From Vibrio renipiscarius (GTDB lineage: Bacteria > Pseudomonadota > Gammaproteobacteria > Enterobacterales > Vibrionaceae): a stretch of DNA of 64,000 bases. A program made the translations under genes and the position numbers. Position 1 is the first letter of the stretch; the number at the start of each line of letters is the position of its first letter. The stretch spans positions 1-64,000 of the forward strand of contig NZ_JTKH01000021.1 in assembly GCF_000827885.1 (NCBI RefSeq), read 5' to 3'. Positions 9,284 to 18,553 of this stretch are shown here, one piece after another. Under the pieces are notes generated by a model that saw nothing but the letters and a program-made list of their open reading frames with translations, searched no databases and was not told the DNA's origin.

Positions 9284-10462
9284 ATGACTGAACAAAAATA
9301 CTCGCTTGATGAGATTCGTATTCGACTCAATGAGCTTGACGATAACCTGCTACAACTCCTGTCTGAGCGACGCAAGATGAGTATTGAAGTAGCCAAAAGC
9401 AAAGTTCAGACATCAAAGCCAGTACGAGATGCCGAACGCGAACAACAGCTTTTGGTTAAACTCATCAATAATGGCCTTGATAAGTACAACCTAGATGCGC
9501 AATACATTACAAAGTTATTTCATACCATTATTGAAGACTCAGTATTATTACAGCAATCGTATCTGCAAAACTTGGCCAATCCGGAACTCAGCAGGAAACC
9601 GCTGGCCCGCGTTGCCTTTTTAGGCGCCAAAGGTTCTTACTCTCATTTAGCCAGCCGTGAGTTTTTCAGCCGAAAAAACACCGAGCTTATCGAACTCAAC
9701 TGTGAAGGCTTTAAAGAGGTCGCGAATACGGTTGAATCTGGCCATGCCGATTATGGTGTATTGCCTATCGAGAATACGAGTTCTGGGTCGATCAATGAAG
9801 TGTATGATTTACTGCAGCATACGACTCTGTATATCGTTGGAGAACTCACGCTGCCGATTGAACACTGCTTGGTCGCCACTGAAGAGATTCGTTTAGAGAA
9901 TCTCACCACCCTGTATTCGCATCCACAGCCTCACCAGCAATGCAGTGAGTTCCTCGGGCGCCTAAAAGGTATTGAACTTAAAACCTGCGCCAGTACCGCC
10001 GATGCGATGCAAATGGTGCGCGAACTCAATCGCCCTGATGTCGCTGCCATTGGCAATGCTTCTTCAGGGAAGATATACGGCCTACAGCCGATCAAAGGGA
10101 ATATTGCCAATCAAACCGAAAACCACACCCGCTTTATCGTTGTTGCGCGAAAAGCCGTTGAAGTGTCTCCACAAATACCCGCGAAAACCACGCTGATCAT
10201 GTCGACATCACAAGCGGCGGGCTCGTTGGTTGCCACACTGCTCGTATTGCAACGCTATGGCATTAACATGACCAAGTTGGAATCTCGCCCTATCATGGGA
10301 AATCCTTGGGAAGAGATGTTTTATGTGGATGTAGAAACGCACTTAGATTCAGAAGCGATGCAAAATGCATTACTGGAACTCACTAAAATCACCAAACACC
10401 TAAAAGTTCTTGGCTGTTATCCAAGTGAGAATGTAAAACCGACACAGGTGCAGTTAGGCTAA
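9284..10462 (+). CDS. pheA: Chorismate mutase / prephenate dehydratase (P-protein)
   Basis: Bifunctional cytosolic enzyme of phenylalanine synthesis: chorismate to prephenate to phenylpyruvate. Its 392 residues contain an AroQ chorismate mutase domain (about 5-90), the prephenate dehydratase domain (about 105-285) with the catalytic TRF motif in NHTRFIVV, and a C-terminal ACT domain with the ESRP motif used for Phe feedback. The usual GALV motif reads GSLV here. TAAGGAAA precedes the ATG. It is controlled by the pheL attenuator just upstream and followed by an imperfect terminator hairpin. Confidence 0.97.
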   Translation: MTEQKYSLDEIRIRLNELDDNLLQLLSERRKMSIEVAKSKVQTSKPVRDAEREQQLLVKLINNGLDKYNLDAQYITKLFHTIIEDSVLLQQSYLQNLANPELSRKPLARVAFLGAKGSYSHLASREFFSRKNTELIELNCEGFKEVANTVESGHADYGVLPIENTSSGSINEVYDLLQHTTLYIVGELTLPIEHCLVATEEIRLENLTTLYSHPQPHQQCSEFLGRLKGIELKTCASTADAMQMVRELNRPDVAAIGNASSGKIYGLQPIKGNIANQTENHTRFIVVARKAVEVSPQIPAKTTLIMSTSQAAGSLVATLLVLQRYGINMTKLESRPIMGNPWEEMFYVDVETHLDSEAMQNALLELTKITKHLKVLGCYPSENVKPTQVQLG

Positions 10463-10502
10463 CCCTCCAATCGCTCACTGGGGTGATAAAACGCCCTTAC
10501 AT

Positions 10503-10546
10503 AAAATACCGCGCAAAGGTCCACCTCTTGTGCAGTATTTTATTTT
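10503..10546 (+). terminator. Probable terminator of pheA
   Basis: A long imperfect stem (10503-10516 with 10528-10541; one mismatch and one wobble) is followed by TTTATTTT. It is weaker than the other terminators here. The remainder of the gap to 10810 (about 260 bp) holds no gene I can recognise; it presumably carries the promoter for the downstream GGDEF-EAL gene. Confidence 0.6.
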
Positions 10547-10810
10547 CTCGGCCATTAATCCCAATGAATACACACCACTCAAGCGCTTTTATCCCTTTAA
10601 TTTAAGATCTCATAACCACTGCAAAAAATGCAATCGACATCAAAGCTGCAACCCTCCAGCCGAAGTGCCGTAAACCAGTGTTTCAATGAGACATAAATGA
10701 TGCATTATTAACCTCAATGAAATATTCATCGAGCAGAGTAAGATTGGCAACGCTCTCTCGAACAAGAATATTATTTCTCAGGCACGTTACTAATCCCATA
10801 TTGAAGCATC

Positions 10811-13156
10811 ATGAAACTCAACACTAGAGTCTTATTATTGGTTGCTCCTGTAGTTTTGCTCAGCGCCGCTCTCTCGAGCTACAGTATTTATCACAGCCAA
10901 AAAGACGCCATCATAAAAAGAGAGAATAGTTACCTGCAGCTCACTATGGCGAAATTAGCGGGGCACTTCCGCCATTCCTATACACTGATACATAATTACT
11001 CTTCCACGCTAACTGAAAGTGATATGGTTCGTCGCTATTTGCACCAAAAAACCAATCCATTTAGAGAAATAGAATTCAAAAATGGCGTGCAGCAAACCAT
11101 TTCTTCTTTGCGCTCCATCTCTCAAGATACGGTTGGCGTCGCAATTCTAGATAACCAGCGCCAGGCGCAATTTTATGTCGATAACCAAAATGACCCTTTA
11201 AAAGAAATCGACACCTTGGCTTTAGAGTATGTCGAACATATCTATCAAACTTCCGGTGCAAATGAACACATAGGATTGAGTAAGAATGAACAGGGGCAAA
11301 ATATATTAGTCAGCTATCACGTGCTCAACCCTAGTACGGAGTCCGCCCCCTTAAGCCAGTACAAAAAACACCCCTACTTCTTGGTGGTCTACTTAACGTT
11401 AAAGCCCTTCGACCAACTCATGCACCTGATTGAATTTGATAATGACAGTTCCATTTTTTTTACCAATGAACACGTCAGTAAAGATGGCTTAACGCAATCT
11501 ATAGAACTGAAATCCAACCTTTTTGCCACCCTTGACCCTGCCCAGTATTTATTGGCTGAAAAGCTCAAAACGATTGAGCATAAATTACTGCTTTCTTTTG
11601 GTGCTTCGTCGATTGCCACATTAGCGATTTTATTTTTCTTACTTTATCGCCACGTGATTAGTCCTATCGCCAAACTGGATAAGCAATTGCTTGATGTGGA
11701 ACTGCATAAAAGAAGTAATATAGAGAAACTGCCTAACTCTGATGAGATCGGTCGGCTATCGAAACGCATTTATGATATGTATCAAGAATTGCATTCCAGC
11801 TATCAAAAAACCAAAATACTTGCAGAAAACGACCATCTCACCGGGTTAGCGAATCGCTATCAATTTCAATCGAGTGTTGAAAAGAAATTCACCAAACACA
11901 AAAACCAACACCACGCCTGGATGCTTTATATCGACCTCGATAACTTCAAGTACGTGAATGACAAATACGGTCATAACGTGGGCGATAACCTACTCATTAA
12001 TTTTGCTCACCACATCAAAGAAACTTGTCACGATTGGAAGAAGAGATACCCAGTCAAATGCATGCCTTCCCGATTATCCGGGGATGAATTTGCCATTTTC
12101 ATCACCTCCTTCCAGCAAAATCACTATGCCGAGTCATTGGCTGAAGCGATTTTAGAACCGTTGCTAAGCAGTGAGTTATCCCCTTTAGGCAACTTTCCTA
12201 TTACGGCTAGCATAGGGATCGCGACATACCCAAGAGATGGCGATAATTTTGCCACCTTGCTATCCAATGCTGATACCGCAATGTACCAAGCGAAACGTGC
12301 GGGAAAAAATCAGATTTCCTATTACTCGCAAGCCTTAGATAAAACGGTCCGTCGACGAACTCAAATTGAGAGAGCCTTACGTAGCGGTGAGTTTGATAAA
12401 GAGTTTTCGTTGCAATATCAGCCCTATTACAACCGAACGGGTGAGAAAATAATGGGCGTAGAGGCATTACTGCGTTGGCACTCCCCTAAATTAGGCAAAG
12501 TCAATCCGGCCGAATTTATTCCCATTTCCGAGCAAACGGGGATTTTTAGCAATATTGACCGATGGGTGATAGAGCAAGCCTTTCAAGATTTCGCCCAACT
12601 CCAATCGTTCTTTGACTACGATGTGCAGCTGTCGATCAACCTCTCGTCCGCTGAACTTGATTCCAACCAATTAGCTCGTTACATAAAAACGATGGCAGAC
12701 CAATATCACGTAGAGCCTCAGCTGATTGATTTTGAAATCACAGAGACCTTCGCTACGGATTCTCAAAGCTATTCTTTGTTACATGAACTCTCAACGATGG
12801 GCTTCAAGCTCGCCATTGATGATTTTGGTTCAGGCTATACATCTATCACTCAGCTTGTAGAATACCCAGTACAAAAAATTAAACTGGACCGCGAATTCTT
12901 AGAAACACTGATTAAAACGAACAACCGAAAAGTCGTGAAACCATTAGTGGAGCTTTGTCACTCACAATCAATGATTGTCACGGCAGAGGGGATTGAATCA
13001 GAAGATATGCATACATGGCTTGCTGATAACCACTGTGACTACATGCAAGGCTATTACCTTTCTCCCCCGGTTGATCTTATTCAGTTAGAGAAGTTCGCGT
13101 CGATAAAAAAGGCTAAGGAATATGTCCCAACTGACCGTTATTGTCGCTTCGCTTAA
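10811..13156 (+). CDS. Membrane GGDEF-EAL protein, MbaA-like
   Basis: A 781-residue inner-membrane protein. TM1 lies at about 7-27, a periplasmic sensor domain at about 28-255 and TM2 at about 257-278, followed by a HAMP-like linker, a GGDEF domain and an EAL domain. The GGDEF signature is SGDEF (Ser423). The EAL motif is intact (EALLRW at 551), and the catalytic set SINLS, ETF, DDFGSGY, AEGIE and QGYYLS is complete, so it is predicted to be a c-di-GMP phosphodiesterase. Position between pheA and yjjX and domain layout fit Vibrio MbaA, which controls biofilm in response to polyamines with the periplasmic protein NspS. No nspS gene is present upstream here. The 3' end overlaps yjjX by 35 bp. 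Confidence 0.88.
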   Translation: MKLNTRVLLLVAPVVLLSAALSSYSIYHSQKDAIIKRENSYLQLTMAKLAGHFRHSYTLIHNYSSTLTESDMVRRYLHQKTNPFREIEFKNGVQQTISSLRSISQDTVGVAILDNQRQAQFYVDNQNDPLKEIDTLALEYVEHIYQTSGANEHIGLSKNEQGQNILVSYHVLNPSTESAPLSQYKKHPYFLVVYLTLKPFDQLMHLIEFDNDSSIFFTNEHVSKDGLTQSIELKSNLFATLDPAQYLLAEKLKTIEHKLLLSFGASSIATLAILFFLLYRHVISPIAKLDKQLLDVELHKRSNIEKLPNSDEIGRLSKRIYDMYQELHSSYQKTKILAENDHLTGLANRYQFQSSVEKKFTKHKNQHHAWMLYIDLDNFKYVNDKYGHNVGDNLLINFAHHIKETCHDWKKRYPVKCMPSRLSGDEFAIFITSFQQNHYAESLAEAILEPLLSSELSPLGNFPITASIGIATYPRDGDNFATLLSNADTAMYQAKRAGKNQISYYSQALDKTVRRRTQIERALRSGEFDKEFSLQYQPYYNRTGEKIMGVEALLRWHSPKLGKVNPAEFIPISEQTGIFSNIDRWVIEQAFQDFAQLQSFFDYDVQLSINLSSAELDSNQLARYIKTMADQYHVEPQLIDFEITETFATDSQSYSLLHELSTMGFKLAIDDFGSGYTSITQLVEYPVQKIKLDREFLETLIKTNNRKVVKPLVELCHSQSMIVTAEGIESEDMHTWLADNHCDYMQGYYLSPPVDLIQLEKFASIKKAKEYVPTDRYCRFA

Positions 13157-13655
13157 CCCAGCTAAGATTAACGCAGTAAAAAGCGCTTTCAGCGCGGTTT
13201 TCCCTCAACAATCGTTTGATTTTGTTGGCGTGAGTGTACCAAGTGGTGTTGCTGAACAACCCATTACCAATGCAGAAACCCATCAAGGTGCAAGAAATCG
13301 TGTCGCTCATGCCAAACAAGCACAGCCTCAAGGCGATTTTTATGTCGGGCTTGAAGCCGGAATTGAAGATGCCACCACGTTTGCTTGGATGGTGATTGAA
13401 TCCGATACTCAGCGAGGCGAATCTCGGTCAGCAAGTATGATGCTACCGCCAAAGGTGGCCGATCAACTCTCTCAAGAAGTGGAGTTAGGTACCGTTATGG
13501 ACCATGTCTTTGGCACCACCAATATAAAACAGAAAGGTGGAGCCATTGGTGTTCTTACCCAGCATCAACTGACCCGAAGTTCGGTTTATCACCAAGCATT
13601 AATCATGGCCTTAATTCCGTTTATCAACCCAGACCATTACCCTGAAAATCTCTAA
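13122..13655 (+). CDS. yjjX: Inosine/xanthosine triphosphatase YjjX
   Basis: House-cleaning NTPase of 177 residues that hydrolyses ITP and XTP. The family signature is clear: ASLNPAKINAVKSAF at the N terminus, GARNRVAHA, the EAGIED loop, and KGGAIGVLTQHQLTRSSVYHQA. It starts inside the end of the GGDEF-EAL gene (35-bp overlap in another frame), with TAAGGAAT upstream. The neighbouring trpR and slt on the opposite strand match E. coli order. Confidence 0.93.
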   Translation: MSQLTVIVASLNPAKINAVKSAFSAVFPQQSFDFVGVSVPSGVAEQPITNAETHQGARNRVAHAKQAQPQGDFYVGLEAGIEDATTFAWMVIESDTQRGESRSASMMLPPKVADQLSQEVELGTVMDHVFGTTNIKQKGGAIGVLTQHQLTRSSVYHQALIMALIPFINPDHYPENL

Positions 13656-13716
13656 AGAATAAACACGCCGGTACGCTTAACTTAGCGACTCACTCTTGGT
13701 CAGTTTCAGGGGTAAT

Positions 13717-13743
13717 AAAAAAGGTGCAATAAGCACCTTTTTT
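13717..13743. terminator. Bidirectional terminator between yjjX and trpR
   Basis: An 11-bp perfect stem (AAAAAAGGTGC with GCACCTTTTTT, 5-nt loop) with A and T tracts on both sides serves the convergent yjjX and slt-trpR transcripts. Confidence 0.92.
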
Positions 13744-13769
13744 GTCTCTTGGTAATGTTCCCAAAAATA

Positions 13770-14087
13770 TTAGCGTTCTTGTGCGTCCAATAAATCTGAG
13801 ATCACCTGTTTTTCTTGAGTGCTCTTTGACTTAAGTTCATTTGAACCGCGAGTAATCGTCGCCACGCCAACACCAAGCAACTGGCTAATCTGGCGCTGAG
13901 ATAAATCGCCTTTAAGCAATTCACGACAAATATTCACCCGAGCCACCAACGCTTCTCTTTCATCGGGCGTTAACAGCATCGTCAACAATACTTCATGCTG
14001 CCCTGTTTCAGAGCTGTGTTTAATCAAATCTAAGATTTGTTGCCAGTCTTGATACTCAGGTTGTTGTGACATTCTTTGCGTGCTCAC
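13770..14087 (-). CDS. trpR: Trp operon repressor TrpR
   Basis: Tryptophan-activated DNA-binding repressor. It has the family core MLTPDEREALVARVNICRELLKG and the helix-turn-helix SQRQISQLLGVGVATITRGSNELK. The open frame begins with GTG at 14087, immediately after the slt stop codon (105 residues). An internal ATG at 14072 (MSQQPEYQDW, 100 residues) is an equally plausible start, and neither has a strong Shine-Dalgarno. Translational coupling to slt is likely. Confidence 0.93.
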   Translation of the reverse strand: MSTQRMSQQPEYQDWQQILDLIKHSSETGQHEVLLTMLLTPDEREALVARVNICRELLKGDLSQRQISQLLGVGVATITRGSNELKSKSTQEKQVISDLLDAQER

Positions 14088-16043
14088 TTAGTACTTTATT
14101 GTCATTTCATGTGGATTAAGGAAGGCGCCATCAACGTCTAATAAAACACGATAGTACGTTTCAAACATCAAAATGTTTTGCACATAGCCACGGGTTTCAT
14201 TAAAAGGAATCGCTTCAATAAATGCATAAGCATCCAGTTTTTCTTGCGTTCTTCCACGCCACGTTTTAACTCGTCCAGGGCCTGCATTATACGCGGCAAA
14301 TGCAAAAACTCGATTGTTATCGTATTTATCCAATAGGCTTTGTAAGTAACGACTGCCTATCTCAATATTTTTATCCACTTGGTACAAATCACTTACGCCA
14401 TCATAGCCCAGGTCATATTTTCGCGCGGTGTATTTCGCCGTCGTCGGCATAATCTGCATGACGCCTCTTGCCCCAACCGGTGATCTTGCTTCAATATCCA
14501 TGGCACTTTCTTGGCGAGCCAATGACATCAGCGTAATTGGATCAACATTGTGTTTTTTGCCATAGAAATTAAACCACCAGCGATGCGCTAAAGGAAAACG
14601 TAGTTTTAAATTCCCCCATTGCTTTGCCTGAATAGTCGCAACAACCGTCAGGTGGTGCCAACGCTTTTGCGCGGCATACGCTGAAAGCATTTGTTTCTGT
14701 GGCAACGTTGCTTCACTCAATAGATGACGCCATTCGCTTTTTGCGGCGGCAATTTTATCGCGAGCAATTAACTCTTGAATGCGTAGTAATGATTTAGTGA
14801 AAGGCTGAACAACCGATGGTTGAAATGCCAATGAGGTTTGAGGGAAAACCACCGGACGGTTGAGCGCATCTGCCGCCGCAACACTGTAGAAATTACGCTC
14901 TCCAAGAATCGCCTCTAAACGCTGATTGCCTTGTTTCGCATTCCCTAATTCAACCTCTGCACGAGCAAGCCAATATTGCCAACGTAACGTCTCTTTTTGC
15001 TTCGCGGGTAATCGTTCTATCCAATCAACAACACCTTGCCAGTCAGCATCTTGCAGTGCCAAACGAACACGACGCTCTTTCAACTTAATGCTTTCTGTTG
15101 TGGCAATTTGATCGTCTCGCCAGTCAAGCAAAGAGCGCACATCCGTCGTGTTAAATAAACGGAAGGCGATGTAATCAGCTAACCGCTGAGCTTGCTCTTG
15201 TGACAATTTCTGCCCATCAACGACGATCTCCCAAGCCTGCTGAGCTTGTTCGACGTTTTTACGCGCTAATTTTTTTAACGCCATCTCACTTTGCTGACGA
15301 TGAAAATCATCCGCCGGTTGTTTTTTTGCAAACGCCGCTACGTTTTCAGGTTTGTTGAACAAAGCCATCATGTCATTAGCTTGTTGCTTAGCGTTGTCTG
15401 AAGACAGTTGTTTCGCAAGGTATTTGAGTAATCCGCCATTACGCGCTTCGAACGACAAGAGCATTCGTTGCAAAATTTTTTCATCCGTTCGCAAGCCCGC
15501 TTTTTCCCAGGCTTTAAATAGCGGATCACAAGCATCAGAGACACTATCGCCACTTAGCCATAACGTTTCTGCGCCTTTGAACGCAAGCGTGCGATTGCCC
15601 GTTTGGTACTGTGCGTTGTAGTAATGGCATTGATACTGCTCACCACGAGGTAAGTCAGTCTGAAACTCAATTAACGTTTGCCACTGTTTGTTTCGAGCAA
15701 GCATATCAATGTACGGCGCACGAATACGCTTCGAAAACGGAAAACGTTGGTGTTGCTCGATAAAGCGTTCGACCTGAGCAGGAGACTGATCTTTTAGCGT
15801 CACCAGGAAGCTTCGATAATCGACATAAGGCGTTAATGGATAATTGGCAATTTGATCACGCATCTCGCGATACTGCTCGACGTTTTTTTGATCCAATAAC
15901 TGCTGTGCTTGATCGTACAACGCACGTTGTTCGTCTAAATTCGTTGGGCTCGCGGCCATTCCATTGGCGCTATAGGCAACGGTTGATAACGTGCATAACG
16001 ATAAAGAAAGGGGATACAGCGCCTTGATTAACCTTGATGTCAT
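14088..16043 (-). CDS. slt: Soluble lytic murein transglycosylase Slt70
   Basis: Periplasmic exo-lytic transglycosylase of 651 residues. It has a signal peptide (about 1-31), a long alpha-helical superhelix of degenerate repeats (about 35-460), a linker, and the C-terminal SLT catalytic domain. The catalytic glutamate lies in LARQESAMD, followed by GARGVMQIMPTTA and AAYNAGPGRV. It cleaves the MurNAc-GlcNAc bond to give 1,6-anhydro muropeptides, which feed the nagZ/anmK recycling steps encoded later in the window. trpR follows directly. Confidence 0.96.
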   Translation of the reverse strand: MTSRLIKALYPLSLSLCTLSTVAYSANGMAASPTNLDEQRALYDQAQQLLDQKNVEQYREMRDQIANYPLTPYVDYRSFLVTLKDQSPAQVERFIEQHQRFPFSKRIRAPYIDMLARNKQWQTLIEFQTDLPRGEQYQCHYYNAQYQTGNRTLAFKGAETLWLSGDSVSDACDPLFKAWEKAGLRTDEKILQRMLLSFEARNGGLLKYLAKQLSSDNAKQQANDMMALFNKPENVAAFAKKQPADDFHRQQSEMALKKLARKNVEQAQQAWEIVVDGQKLSQEQAQRLADYIAFRLFNTTDVRSLLDWRDDQIATTESIKLKERRVRLALQDADWQGVVDWIERLPAKQKETLRWQYWLARAEVELGNAKQGNQRLEAILGERNFYSVAAADALNRPVVFPQTSLAFQPSVVQPFTKSLLRIQELIARDKIAAAKSEWRHLLSEATLPQKQMLSAYAAQKRWHHLTVVATIQAKQWGNLKLRFPLAHRWWFNFYGKKHNVDPITLMSLARQESAMDIEARSPVGARGVMQIMPTTAKYTARKYDLGYDGVSDLYQVDKNIEIGSRYLQSLLDKYDNNRVFAFAAYNAGPGRVKTWRGRTQEKLDAYAFIEAIPFNETRGYVQNILMFETYYRVLLDVDGAFLNPHEMTIKY

Positions 16044-16296
16044 AAATTCTCGTCCTGATGAGAAACGATAGATTGAAATGCTATTAAGACCATTCTAATA
16101 AGTTCTGTAAAGCATATAGATGTAAATAATATTTATTTCATCTAAGTGTGACACATTTAGAAAATCCCGCATCAACACAAAGTAAATTCTACCCACGCGT
16201 CATTTCCAGAACCCAATAAACATCATAGGTAACAAAGCAAGATTTGTTGGTGTAAAATAGCGCTTTATGTGTAACGCAATTTAGGAACGATCGGCA

Positions 16297-17964
16297 ATGG
16301 CTGAATACGTATATACCATGTCGCGGGTGAGCAAAATTGTGCCTCCAAAGCGTCAAATTCTAAAAGACATTTCTCTAAGCTTCTTCCCTGGTGCCAAAAT
16401 TGGTGTACTTGGCCTGAATGGTTCTGGTAAATCAACATTATTGCGTATCATGGCTGGCCTCGATACCGATATTGATGGCGAAGCTCGCCCTCAAACAGGA
16501 TTAAATGTAGGTTACCTTCCACAAGAACCTGTATTGGATGAATCAAAAACAGTTCGAGAGATCGTTGAAGAAGCCGTTTCTGATGTAGCAGGCGCACTCA
16601 CACGTTTAGATGCCGTTTACGCTGCATACGCAGAAGAGAATGCCGACTTTGATGCGCTCGCAAAAGAGCAAGGCGAGCTTGAAGCTCTCATCCAAGCAAA
16701 AGATGGCCACAATCTTGAGAATGCGCTTGAGCGCGCAGCGAATGCATTGCGCCTTCCTGAATGGGATCAAAAAATTGAACACTTGTCGGGTGGTGAACGC
16801 CGTCGTGTTGCAATTTGCCGCCTGTTACTTGAAATGCCAGACATGCTGCTTCTCGATGAACCAACCAACCACTTGGATGCGGAATCTGTGGCTTGGCTTG
16901 AACGCTTCCTCGTTGATTATACCGGTACTGTCGTTGCCATTACGCACGACCGTTACTTCTTAGATAACGCCGCAGGTTGGATTCTAGAGCTTGACCGTGG
17001 CGAAGGTATTCCATGGCAAGGCAACTACACCTCATGGCTAGAGCAAAAAGATGAACGTCTAAAGCAAGAATCATCGCAAGAAAATGCTCGTCAAAAAACC
17101 ATTGAGAAAGAACTGGAATGGGTACGTAAGAACCCGAAAGGTCGCCAAGCAAAATCCAAAGCGCGTATGGCTCGCTTTGAAGAACTGCAAAATACCGATC
17201 ACCAGAAACGTAATGAGACCAACGAACTGTTTATCCCGCCTGGTGAACGTTTAGGCGACAAAGTGCTCGAAGTAAACAACCTAACGAAATCATTTGATGG
17301 CCGCGTCCTGATCGACAACTTGTCGTTCAGCATGCCTAAAGGCGCCATCGTGGGTATCGTGGGTGCTAACGGTGCAGGTAAATCAACGCTATTTAAAATT
17401 CTAAGTGGCGCAGAACAACCTGATTCAGGCAGCATTGAACTGGGTGAAACCGTGAAATTGGCATCGGTTGATCAGTTCCGTGACAGCATGGACGACAAGA
17501 AAACCGTATTCCAAGAGATTTCTGAAGGTGCGGATATTATTAAGATCAACAACTTTGAAATCCCAGCACGCGCATACTGCTCTCGCTTTAACTTCAAAGG
17601 CTCTGACCAACAGAAAATCATCGGTGATTTGTCCGGTGGTGAGCGCAACCGTGTTCACCTTGCAAAACTGCTTAAAGCTGGCGGCAACGTATTGCTACTG
17701 GATGAACCAACCAACGATCTAGACGTTGAAACATTGCGTGCACTTGAAGAAGCACTGCTTGAATTCCCTGGCTGTGCCATGGTTATCTCGCACGACCGCT
17801 GGTTCCTTGACCGTATCGCAACACACATCATCGACTACCGTGACGAAGGCCAAGTAAACTTCTACGAAGGTAACTACTCTGAGTACATGGATTGGTTGAA
17901 GAAGACGTTGGGCCCTGAAGCGGCTGAACCTCATCGCATCAAATACAAGCGTATTTCTAAGTAA
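16297..17964 (+). CDS. ettA: Energy-dependent translational throttle protein EttA (ABC-F)
   Basis: Cytosolic ABC-F ATPase of 555 residues that binds the ribosomal E site and gates entry into elongation according to ATP/ADP. There are two ABC cassettes: Walker A GLNGSGKST with LSGGERRR and LLLDEPTNHLD, then GANGAGKST with LSGGERNR and LLLDEPTNDLD. An arm insertion lies in cassette 1 and the charged inter-domain linker (about 245-325) is rich in Lys/Arg. The start MAEYVYTMSRVSKIVPPKR is typical of EttA rather than Uup or ABCF3. TTAGGAACG precedes the ATG. Confidence 0.96.
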   Translation: MAEYVYTMSRVSKIVPPKRQILKDISLSFFPGAKIGVLGLNGSGKSTLLRIMAGLDTDIDGEARPQTGLNVGYLPQEPVLDESKTVREIVEEAVSDVAGALTRLDAVYAAYAEENADFDALAKEQGELEALIQAKDGHNLENALERAANALRLPEWDQKIEHLSGGERRRVAICRLLLEMPDMLLLDEPTNHLDAESVAWLERFLVDYTGTVVAITHDRYFLDNAAGWILELDRGEGIPWQGNYTSWLEQKDERLKQESSQENARQKTIEKELEWVRKNPKGRQAKSKARMARFEELQNTDHQKRNETNELFIPPGERLGDKVLEVNNLTKSFDGRVLIDNLSFSMPKGAIVGIVGANGAGKSTLFKILSGAEQPDSGSIELGETVKLASVDQFRDSMDDKKTVFQEISEGADIIKINNFEIPARAYCSRFNFKGSDQQKIIGDLSGGERNRVHLAKLLKAGGNVLLLDEPTNDLDVETLRALEEALLEFPGCAMVISHDRWFLDRIATHIIDYRDEGQVNFYEGNYSEYMDWLKKTLGPEAAEPHRIKYKRISK

Positions 17965-18026
17965 TCCCGTTACTTGCGGACTCATTGCGTTCGCTTATGG
18001 CTTTATTAGACGCTTGAATTTCACTC

Positions 18027-18055
18027 AAAGGCCGCTATCATAGCGGCCTTTATTG
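18027..18055 (+). terminator. Terminator of ettA
   Basis: An 11-bp perfect stem (AAAGGCCGCTA with TAGCGGCCTTT, 3-nt loop) lies 60 bases after the ettA stop; the T-run is short. Confidence 0.85.
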
Positions 18056-18172
18056 TATACGGTTTAAATGGCGTTCTATAAAAATCGAACTCCATCACTA
18101 AGTGACAATAATTCGGCCAAAACAATCGCGATGCTCTGTTAAGCTAGCAACATTACATTAAGAGAAATCACT

Positions 18173-18544
18173 ATGATTGAACGCCGTCGATTTTCACGCA
18201 TCGTATACCAAGCCCTAGCCGTTGTGACTCAAGATAACATTCAAGTAAACGCCAATCTTAACGATCTATCGTTGCATGGATTGTTACTCGATTGCTCAAA
18301 TCACACCTCGCTGGATCCTTTAAACCCGATCTCTGTACAGTTTCAGTTGCTTGATAGTGACATCACTATTCAACTGACCGGCAAGATTGTGGAGACTGTT
18401 CAAAGCCAAGTAAGAATAACGATTGAACAGATTGATATTGATAGTATCAGCCACATTAAACGCATGGTGGAATTGAACGTCGGAGATGATGAATTACTTC
18501 ATCGTGAAATTGAGCACCTAACCGATCTCGGTAACGTCTCCTAA
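18173..18544 (+). CDS. PilZ-domain c-di-GMP-binding protein
   Basis: A 123-residue single-domain protein. Both c-di-GMP contact motifs are visible: RxxxR at 5-9 within ERRRFSR, and DxSxxG in LNDLSLHGLLL. This fits a stand-alone PilZ effector that changes partner interactions on binding c-di-GMP. The position after ettA corresponds to the PilZ gene called plzA in V. cholerae as I recall it. It is ten bases upstream of an M23 peptidase gene, so they are probably co-transcribed. Confidence 0.85.
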   Translation: MIERRRFSRIVYQALAVVTQDNIQVNANLNDLSLHGLLLDCSNHTSLDPLNPISVQFQLLDSDITIQLTGKIVETVQSQVRITIEQIDIDSISHIKRMVELNVGDDELLHREIEHLTDLGNVS

Positions 18545-18553
18545 CTAAGTTGT

